Assembly (NCBI GenBank): GCA_030737875.1 | Contig: CM060926.1 | Location: 165,811,079 to 165,875,078, forward strand | From: Allium sativum | Lineage: Eukaryota; Streptophyta; Magnoliopsida; Asparagales; Amaryllidaceae | Length of the DNA stretch: 64,000 bases | Reading direction: 5' to 3' | In this document: one piece after another, positions 56,748 through 64,000 of the stretch | Position numbering within the stretch: the first letter of the stretch is position 1 | Layout of the letters: each line of letters starts with the position of its first letter | Made by a program: the position numbers and the translations under genes | The notes under the pieces: generated by a model | The model's input: the letters and a program-made list of their open reading frames with translations, nothing else | Database searches by the model: none | Told to the model about the DNA's origin: nothing

Positions 56748-57770
56748 TTATACAGAAGTATTTATACCTCGCTGCTGCAGAGGTGGCGCTTCTAGCGCAT
56801 GAACTTGTGCCCCTGAGGTGGATCCAGCCCTCTTCCCCTGCCCCTGCCCTCGTTTCTTCGGGCAATCCTTAGTCAGGTGGCCTGTTTCACCGCAAGAAAA
56901 GCACCCACCATTCATCTTGGCCTTCTTTTTCCGGCAATCTTTCACCAAGTGCCCCACTTTGCCACAGAAATTGCACTTCCTTTTCTCTTTGTTGTCTTTC
57001 CCGCCCTTCTTAAAGTCTGTCTTCTTAGGCTGCAAACCCTCTTTCTTCCCTTGAGAGCTTTCTGCCATTGTCTCCTTCTTGCCCTTATCCTCTTCGTTCA
57101 GCAATGCCATCTGCACCAACCTTTCATACGTAGCTCCCATGGGTATATGGGTCATGGCCAAACTGTGTAATGGCTCATTCAACCCCTTGACAAAGCGGAG
57201 AGCCTTCTTGTGCGGGGTGTTGACTAGGTCCAGTCCGAACCTAGCCAGCTGATCGAACTGATTAACATACTCCTTGACTGTCATATTCCCTTGTTTAAGA
57301 AACAATAATTTTTCCAACTGAAGACTCCTTTCAGCTTCTGAGAGAAATTTAGCCTCAAACCTTGCCTTAAAGTCCTCCCATGTTTCCACCGTTCTTTCTG
57401 CATTAGTGACTTCCCACTAGTAGGAAGCCTCGCCTTTAAGTAGCCATACTGCCAGTTGTACCTTTTGCCTATCTTCTACCTCAAAGATGACGAATAAGTC
57501 CTCGGTTTCTTTCAGCCAATTCCTGGCTACTACGAAGGACTCGGTTCCATGAAAGTCCTTTCCTCCCATAGCTTTAAAATCTTTACATATCTTAGCAAAA
57601 GTATTTCCCCGCGGAGGAGGTGGAGGAAGAGGTGCTGCTGCAGCTGGATGATTTCCTGCAGCTGGGGGAGGAGGAACAGTAGGACCTGGCTGAGTGGCCC
57701 TTGCTTCTAAAAATCGTCTAAACCAACCAGGTATTGGTACACCCTCTGGCAAGTTAAGTTCTTCGGACAT
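56748..57770 (-). pseudogene. gag: Tekay gag with one nonsense codon
   Basis: Starts at ATG 57770 (MSEELNLPEGVPIPGWF). Order: proline-rich segment, capsid-like region (NTFAKICKDFKAMGGKDFHG), a TAG at 57417-57419 replacing the first of two tryptophans in the SYWWEV motif, then QFDQLARFGLDLVNTPHKKA and HIPMGATYERLVQMALLNEE. Two CCHC knuckles follow (CNFCGKVGHLVKDC and CFSCGETGHLTKDC). The frame ends with TAA before protease. TGG to TAG is a single G-to-A transition. Otherwise the ORF is complete and closely resembles the intact Gag at 7302-8336. Confidence 0.9.
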
Positions 57771-57937
57771 GCTGAAACAAAAAGGATAGATTCAAAATGA
57801 AGGATAAAAGATAGTACCTATGGATTTGGGGGACTTTGCCTTTAAAATAAAATAATATTTTATCTTTAAAAATGCTTCTTTAAATTTTCTTTTGAAAATA
57901 AATTTTCAAAACTTTTTATCTTATCTAGTAAACCTAT

Positions 57938-57949
57938 GCTCTGATACCA
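57938..57949 (-). other. Primer-binding site of Tekay element
   Basis: TGGTATCAGAGC on the minus strand, two bases from the 5' LTR. Bases 57771-57937 are a short AT-rich leader. Confidence 0.93.
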
Positions 57950-59096
57950 AGTGAAACACCCCACCTCCGTTAGGGTCACTCTCAAAGGGAATGCCCTAAT
58001 TTTGGTGGAGGTTTATAAGTATAAGTCACAGATACACAAGACAGATATAAATACACATATTTTTGAACAGCGGAAAACAACAGCAACTTTTATTTCATTA
58101 AAATACGGGTTACACAAACCATGCCATAATTTGTCTTACAATACTTCCAAAAACATAACATCTTCATAACTGTCTTGATTACATTATTTGAAGTAGCATA
58201 AAAACATAAGTAAACTGCATAAGTCCCATAATTGCTGTCCAAAGCCATAGTCCAAAACGAAAAAGATCCAAGCAATACATTCTTTCTCTTCAAGCTGGAT
58301 GTGAAAGCTGGTCAAGCTGCAGTATTCCCTCCCTGTGGACCTGGGGGGGGAGGGGGGAACGAAAGAAAAGAAGGCGAAAGAAAAGTAGAGTCAGACATAA
58401 AGCCTGAGTAAGTCTAGGACTATTTAGTCTATGAATAAAGAATTGGGCATGATAAGTGTAAACTGGGAATGGGAAAACACTATAAACTAGGTTAAGTTAT
58501 CTAGAGTCGAATGTACTTATCATACCCCATATTAATCTCTGCATCCATATTAACTAGTTCCCAACAGGCACCCCATAATCGGGGTGAAGTGATTCGTTTC
58601 TAATGATTGGCTCCTACTCACATAGTTACATGTGTCTTATGGCCCCCGATGTTGTAGTTACCTATGCTGGTCCCACCATGGGGTGTATCAAGTCCCATGG
58701 TGGCGGCCCGACACAATCCTAGAATGCACAGTTATGCTACTAGTGCCCAGTGCCTTATTTTTCTGCGCCGGAGTGTGTGCACGCCCGCACCCCGTTAGAA
58801 CCTACGCCGCTGCACCACCGCCGTCGATTTGACCTCTTACAGTCAGCCCAGTAATCGTGCCCCACCCTGCCTAGTTCAGGGTATCCTGATACACCTTATA
58901 GGGTTACTGCTGAAAAGGGTCCCCCGCTACTAGGTTTTCTATTTCTAGCCAACATGCTATGTTGGTTAAGTGTTTTGTAAACCTAACCCCCAATCAGTCT
59001 ATATAGTTTAGCATGTTCCATTTTGATTAAGTATTAATTCAATTTACTTAATCCTATCAATCCTGACTCAGCCTTAATTGTCTTATTAAAGCCTCG

Positions 59097-59300
59097 ACCT
59101 CTCACATTAGACAGGTATTGTTGTGGCTGCCTGTTGCCGGTTGGTTCTGGGCAGTCTTACGCCACAACTCAGTCTAACCTCGGGTCCTTATTGGGCTCCA
59201 TGTTTAACCTCCCACATTGGATAAGTATTGTTGTGACTACTGGACAGCCGGGCGGTTCCGGGCAGGTTTACATCACAACTCAATCCAACCTCGGGTTAAA
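59097..59300 (-). ncRNA. Pair of structured units in Tekay 5' LTR
   Basis: Units 59097-59186 and 59202-59300 match those at 50756-50956. They lie about 1.4 kb downstream of the TATA box and so would be in the 5' leader of the genomic RNA. Confidence 0.55.
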
Positions 59301-60605
59301 CACATCGTATTTTCTACATTTACATATTTTGTCTCTTTCCTCTTTATATGTAAATATTTGTGGCCCATTATTCAAATTCATCTTTATTGGGTAAAATTTA
59401 TTTATACCTCTTAATTGTTTTTTTTTCAAGGTCATTGGCATGCGTCAAACATGCCAACACATATGTTTTATATTTAACCCAATCGTCATTACCCCCGTTT
59501 TATACGTTCGCTACAATATAACCTATGTTGGGTTTAACATTTAAACCCAACTTAGCCACATGAAAAAGGGAAGGCTTAGAACATGGTGTTTATATATTCT
59601 AAGTAACATAAAAAGGGGAGTGTGAACGCATGAACTTGCAACATAACGATCAAATTAACATGAATTAGGCACATGTGAACTTGCATTGTAATAGCATATA
59701 ATCATGGCATAAACATACTTAAACATGAATCATTCTATTCATATAATCATGGCATAAACCAACCTAAACATGAATCATGGTTTTTAATCTATTCATGTAA
59801 ACTTGCAAGTGAAATGTAAATCTAACTTTAATTATAATATGGTTTTGATAACAACATATTATCATATGGTTTTGATAGCAACATAGGCCTAAACCATATT
59901 TTCAACTAGGCATAACACCATACATAGTTCAGTCATGTTCATAAAGATGCTTACTTTTGTCTCTAATACAAAAGTATGGTTTTACCCTTGAACCACGATA
60001 CCAATTCCAACTTAAATTCATATAGACCATAATACCAAGTTGAATCCAATTACATGCTTAAAATGATTATAAAATTATGTACATCATATTGGCGTAATGG
60101 TGAATCATATACTTGCATGAATCTCAAATAAACTACCACAACGTATGGTCATTAACATGAATCATATACTTGCATGAATCTAAATTAAACCACCACAACA
60201 TGTAGTTGTTTACTTCCAACATAAATCACATACTTGCAAATATCCAATCGTATCCCACAACATTTCCAAATCGTTTAGAATCAAAGCAATATAAAAATAT
60301 AGATTATTATCGCCACAATTCCATTTCTCACTTTACACAAATCAAAACACAATTATTTATTCACATCGGAATAGCACTCTACTTACAACGTATGACGAAT
60401 CTTCAATTCAGGAATCTGAATTCTGAATTTGGAGATGCTATCCTTTGTCGTAGGCGTTGTTTTGATATAATTGATGTTGCTTTAAGCTTTCGAATTGCCT
60501 CCTAATTGTCTCTCAATTTCTGACAGCTATTCCTAGTCTTTCCTCAGCAGCATGACGGTCTCATCTCCATTTTTGTTTGTATGAATTAGCGTGAGTCTTA
60601 GGTCC

Positions 60606-60613
60606 TTTTTATA
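60606..60613 (-). promoter_or_regulatory. TATA box of Tekay 5' LTR
   Basis: CTCTATAAAAAGG on the minus strand, about 580 bp from the LTR start. This would be the promoter of the full-length RNA. Confidence 0.6.
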
Positions 60614-60769
60614 GAGTTTGTGAGTTGATTAGGACTGTCGATGGAGCTTGGTTTAATAATAGCCGTTCGTTTGAAGGAGAGACCAATCAGGAGCTGACAC
60701 CTAGCCCTAGTGATAAGGCAAGGCTCAGAAAATCGACCAAACACAGACCAGGCCAGCCAGGGGGGCTGG

Positions 60770-60905
60770 GTTCGACCTGGCTTAGGGGCCAGGTCGACCC
60801 CATAGTCGACCCCCAGGTCGGCTATGTAGTCGACCTGGGTGCCCCAGGTCGACTACCCAGTCGACCTGGGTAGCCCAGGTCGACTACCCAGTCGACCTGG
60901 GTGTC
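60770..60905. repeat. GTCGAC inverted-repeat cluster, 5' LTR copy
   Basis: About four units, one more than in the 3' LTR, with variants CCCCATAGTCGACCCC and GGTCGGCTATGTAGTCGAC. Confidence 0.85.
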
Positions 60906-61189
60906 TTGGGCGGGAAAATTCCCGCCCTGGACAATCCGGCCCGATTTTTGAATTTTAAATCTGATTTCTGAGCTATTTTTGTCTGTTTGAATTTTAAACT
61001 GAATTCTGAAACTTCCGGAGGCCATAACTCCCTCATACGGAGTCCGTTTTACGCAAACTCGGACTCTTTTTCAAGTAGAATTCCGAGACGAATGCAATGG
61101 CGTATCCCGTTTCCCTTAATTCTTTGATTTGAAATTAGTTATAATTTAATTTGTGAATTTCACTATTATGGAATACACGGGGTGTTACA

Positions 61190-61194
61190 GGATC
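61190..61194. repeat. Target-site duplication GGATC, right copy
   Basis: Identical to 49605-49609; the exon-3 frame resumes here. Confidence 0.95.
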
Positions 61195-61783
61195 GGCGGA
61201 AGGTATCTCTATATTTTCTCCGCAACTTGCCAAAGCAATTGTCACTTGTCGTCGTCTTGTTGGATAATCAACTGAGCAAACCGCATTCTCTCCCAAAATA
61301 ACATTCGTTTCTCATGATACAGGTGGCGGGCCAGCTGATAAGGATGCTGAAAAGAAGGCAGAGAAGATTGACATCCTGCCAAGTGTTGGTGCTGATGTCC
61401 CCACAGATGCTGAACCCATCGAGGCTTTCAGAGACATGGACGGGCGTCACGACAGCGATGAAGAGGAAGTCGCCATTACCAAAGAAAGCAGAGGCGATGA
61501 TGAGGAATCCTTGGCTGAACAACAGGCCGAAGAGGAGGAGCAGTTGCTCCTTATGAAAGGGGGACAAGATCCAGTATATGTGTCCCCTATTTCCGAGATC
61601 GACCCCAAAACTGGGTTGGTCGTAAGATTTTCCTCCCGATCAATAACTTCACAACTAGCCTCTCAATCCTCTAGTTCTTTGCCGGAGCCTCTTGTTGATA
61701 AGAGGAAGAGGAAAAAAGGTGATCGTTCGGATGTTGATAAGGAGGAGTCGGGGAAGCAGAAAAAGAGCAAGAAGCCTACATAG
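61195..61783 (+). pseudogene. Transposase_28-like protein gene, 3' part
   Basis: The exon interrupted at 49609 resumes (SAEGISIFSPQLAKAIVTC) and meets a stop at about 61264. An AG acceptor at 61321-61322 suggests an intron of about 60-75 bp, after which an acidic exon runs to the TAG at 61781 (DMDGRHDSDEEEVAITKESR, VYVSPISEIDPKTGLVVRFS, RKRKKGDRSDVDKEESGKQ). The basic end could be a nuclear signal. The donor site is not resolved. Bases 61784-62000 look like a 3' UTR with AATAAA at 61978-61983. Together with 35004-36701 and 48370-49609 this is one gene of about four exons. Confidence 0.6.
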
Positions 61784-61977
61784 CCCCCTCCCCCCCAGCA
61801 TAAGTAGGATGCAGATATCAGTTCATATTTTGTCCTTAGGATTTTTAGGCTTTCCACTGGCCATGAAATGTAATTGTGAGAATGACCCTCACTTTTATTT
61901 AGGATCCTCTTTATCTTGTAGGTTTGCAGTTTATGAATGAAAGTTTATTTCTTTTGCGTCATCGTGTACCTGCAGTC

Positions 61978-61983
61978 AATAAA
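61978..61983 (+). terminator. Possible poly(A) signal of antisense gene
   Basis: AATAAA about 195 bp after the stop codon, in AT-rich DNA. Confidence 0.35.
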
Positions 61984-62221
61984 CTCTTCATATTTAGTCA
62001 CAAATCATTTGGCTATAAGCAAGCTAAAATTATATAACAAATCATTCAAGCAACAGAAAGAATTTAACAATTTCTATGCATGTTGCCCCCTATATTTGAA
62101 TACGGGGGACTTAGAGTTTTTTAGTAGAATTATAGTCCTTGAGGCGCCAAATCTCCGGTGCCTCTATACTTTCCCAATCCATCAGCGGGTTTAAGTTTGA
62201 ACTCGTATCATGATCTGCTCA

Positions 62222-62560
62222 CCGATCCTTTAACGAGGCAGGAATTCTGGGGATGCTGAGTCTCCAGCATCCTTGTCAGCGCTTAATCACAGATGTTTTT
62301 ATACTCTCCTGGCGGTCGCCAAGGTTAGAGTTCGAGCTCGGCTGTTCAGTCGCCCCCGATCCTTCAGCGGGGTAAGATCTCTTTCTCAGCGCTTAATCGT
62401 AGACGCTTTTATACTCTCCTGGCGGTCGCCAAGCTTAGAGTTCGAGCTCGGCTGTTCAGTCGCCCCCCGATCCTTCAGCGGGGTAAGAGCTCTTTCTCAG
62501 CGCTCAATCATGGACGCTTTTATACTCTCCTGGCGGTCGCCCAGGTTAGAGTTCTGTCAA
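62222..62560. repeat. ~110-bp tandem repeat in 3' UTR of Tat element A
   Basis: CAGCGCTTAATC-like starts are at 62277, 62387 and 62498. Each unit has TTTTATACTCTCCTGGCGGTCGCC and, where complete, CGATCCTTCAGCGGGG; a decayed start lies at about 62222. The 96-codon frame across it is a by-product of the repeat. Confidence 0.85.
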
Positions 62561-62864
62561 TGATGTGATTCACTCTATTGTACCTTCAAAGTTCTAGCTG
62601 CGGATTGCTCTCCATTCTAATGGAAGGCACCTGGAGTCACATGTTCCTGTGATTGCCGCATAGTTTATAGCAAATTTCATAAAGATAGAAAAGCGGATAA
62701 ATAATAGTGCAATAAGGGTAAACGACACACGGTATTTTTATAGTGGTTCGGTCAAATCGTAACCTACGTCCACTTTATAATCTTTTGCTCAAAAAATTGG
62801 ACTATTCTAGGCAAGTCGTGCCTTTTACATGGTCCTATGAAACAAAAGAATAAATCCAACATCT
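62561..62864. other. Non-coding 3' UTR with LTR-like motif
   Basis: TTTATAGTGGTTCGG, then AACCTACGTCCACTTTAT (about 62736-62778), is the same kind of motif as in the LTR of element A. It may be an LTR fragment or a conserved non-coding word. Nothing else is seen. Confidence 0.4.
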
Positions 62865-64000
62865 TTATGTCAGATAAGGCCGCAAATGTTGGGCATTCCA
62901 CACTCTGGGGATTTCTTCTCCATCCACTGTAGCTAGCTTGAAGGTTCCATTATCAAACCTTCGTAGAATGGAGTACGGTCCTTCCCACTTCGCACCCATA
63001 TGAGTCAGGGGCGGAAAGACATGCTTCAGAACCAAGTCTCTGGGTTCAAAGGTTCGGGCTCGAACCTTTTTGTTGTAGTATCAAGCGATTTGTTGCTTGT
63101 GTCTTAAGGCATGCAAGTCTGCTTCATCCTTCTTCTCTTCTATTGAATCTAGGGATTCAAGGAGAAACTCGTTATTAGTCATCGGATCGTAATAAGTAAC
63201 TCGGTGAGATGGTACTTTTAGCTCAACCGGGATGACTGCTTCCGCTCCAAAAGCAAGGGAGAAGGGGGTATGGCCTGTTGCCGATTTATATGTCGTCCTG
63301 TAGGCCCATAATGCCAAGGGTAATTCATCGACCCACATGGCTTTGGCCCGCTTCAATCTTCTTTTGATAATGGACTTAATCACTTTATTTGCTGCTTCGA
63401 TCTGTCCATTCGACTGCGGATGTGCCACAGAAGTGTACCGTTTCTCAATGTGGTACTTCTGGCAGAAATCCCTAAACTCGTTGCTATCAAACTGGGTTCC
63501 ATTGTCAGTGACGATGATCTTCAGGATCCCAAATCGGCAAATAATGTTTCTAACAACAAAATTAATCACTCGCTTGGTTGTGATTGTAGTTAACGGCTCA
63601 GCCTCGACCCATTTGGTGAAGTAGTCTACAGCCATAATAACGAACTTTGCTCCGCCCTTTGCTATAGGGAGGCTTCCGATGATATCAATCCCCCACATAG
63701 CAAAAGGCCATGGACTCGCCATTGTCTTTAACAGGCCAGGAGGTGCCCTGGGAATTTTTGAGAATTTTTGGCATGCATCACAACGTCGTGCGTATTTTGC
63801 CGCATCTTTGTTCATGGTAGGCCAAAAGCAACCATACCGCAACACCTTTTTTGCCAATGTTTGTCCTCCAGTATGGTCACCACACTCACCCTCATGTACT
63901 TCCCGCAGTACATGTTTGATGTCGTCATGGGCTATACACCGGAGAAGAGGCATCGAAAATCCCTGTCTGTACAGGATTCCGCCTTGCAGAATGTATCGGG
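62865..64000 (-). pseudogene. pol: Tat-lineage integrase of element A, one nonsense codon
   Basis: Open from the window edge (RYILQGGILYRQGFSMPLLR) with an H-H-C-C finger (EVHEGECGDHTGGQ, CDACQ), the catalytic core with D in MWGIDIIGSL, D in IIVTDNGTQFDS, and E in QSNGQIEAANKVI, and a tail (LWAYRTTYKSATGHTPFSLA). After HKQQIA a TGA at 63081 replaces an R codon (CGA to TGA). The same frame then gives the C-terminal domain YYNKKVRARTFEPRDLVLKH, WEGPYSIL and WNAQHLRPYL, ending in TAA at 62865. Integrase joins element cDNA to the genome. The polyprotein starts outside the window. One CpG transition is the only break seen. Confidence 0.9.

Larger units (their letters stand above)
49610..61189 (-). 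mobile_element. Full-length Tekay-type Ty3/gypsy chromovirus, mutated
   Basis: 11.6 kb long: LTR, initiator-Met primer site, gag, protease, RT, RNase H, integrase with a chromodomain-like tail, polypurine tract, LTR, and a 5-bp TSD GGATC. Domain order and the C-terminal VKVQWSDAEGDATWE motif place it with chromoviruses, most like Tekay/Del. Stops and frameshifts in gag and pol make this copy inactive on its own, although its RNA could still be made and mobilised. It shares LTR ends, primer site, Gag plan and 3' untranslated DNA with the elements at 1-18573 and could represent their autonomous relative. Confidence 0.93.
57952..61189 (-). repeat. 5' LTR of Tekay element (3.2 kb)
   Basis: It runs from TGAAACACCCC to GGGGTGTTACA, very similar to 49610-52823. 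The visible structural difference is extra GTCGAC-type repeat sequence at about 60798-60835. TATA box 60606-60613 (minus); structured units 59097-59300; U3 block near 61020-61110. Confidence 0.94.

Noticed and set aside
61268..61567. 99-codon minus-strand ORF
   Set aside because: Antisense shadow of the acidic last exon of the Transposase_28-like gene.
62072..62092. Possible polypurine tract GGGGGCAACA on the minus strand
   Set aside because: It resembles the tract of element A, but an LTR here would overlap the antisense gene's 3' end, and similar GCCCCC words recur in the nearby tandem repeat.
62273..62563. 96-codon ORF with internal protein repeats
   Set aside because: The reading frame stays open because the ~110-bp DNA repeat lacks stops; start and end do not look like a gene.

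Overview
The window is repeat-dominated nuclear DNA of a flowering plant, most likely a eudicot with a large, retrotransposon-rich genome. Evidence: LTR retrotransposons with initiator-Met-tRNA primer sites (TGGTATCAGAGC), Tekay-type chromovirus gag-pol with a chromodomain-like tail, Tat-lineage Ty3/gypsy RNase H and integrase, a SIRE-type Ty1/copia gag, spliced-looking exons, and two exons of a plant peroxisomal acyl-CoA oxidase (ACX4-like). There is no bacterial-type gene organisation and no tRNA, rRNA or CRISPR. The species cannot be named. Nearly all long ORFs belong to mobile elements and most are broken.

Layout. (1) 1-12414: a tandem array of a gag-only Ty3/gypsy element on the minus strand, internal copy 1 (1-2306), shared LTR (2307-6199), internal copy 2 (6200-8513), LTR (8514-12414). 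Copy 2 has an intact 344-residue Gag; copy 1 is frameshifted. (2) 12415-18573: a related plus-strand element with a partial 5' LTR, a gag with five stops, a protease fragment and no RT/RNase H/integrase; its two LTRs look like different subfamilies. (3) 18574-25425: unassigned DNA, a ~80-bp tandem repeat, then a ~5.4-kb LTR followed by a primer-binding site. (4) 25426-29240: decayed CCHC zinc-knuckle ORF, unassigned coding-like DNA, ACX4-like exon fragments with introns, and a CACTA-like terminus. (5) 29241-32957: decayed Tat element B (minus) with 3' UTR tandem repeats and an RNase H/integrase remnant. (6) 32958 to the window end: Tat element A (minus), probably inserted in B. Its integrase lies at 62865-64000 and its proposed 3' LTR at 32958-33625. 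Between them is a gene on the opposite strand with its own TATA box and introns, coding for a protein resembling plant 'putative gypsy type transposon' (Transposase_28-like) proteins.

The antisense gene is split by two further insertions, both with exact target-site duplications: a pol-less SIRE-like copia element (36702-48364, TSD AACCC) and a full-length but mutated Tekay element (49610-61189, TSD GGATC). Removing both restores one reading frame apart from one in-frame stop.

How the parts relate: the array, the 12-18 kb element and the Tekay element share LTR ends, the iMet primer site, paired CCHC knuckles, a U3 block, PPT-proximal non-coding DNA and a twice-per-LTR structured unit. Gag-only relatives may therefore use enzymes from Tekay-like partners. 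The observation I rate highest is the structured unit: about 90 nt, two per complete LTR in three families, downstream of the predicted TATA box, with stem positions that appear to covary.
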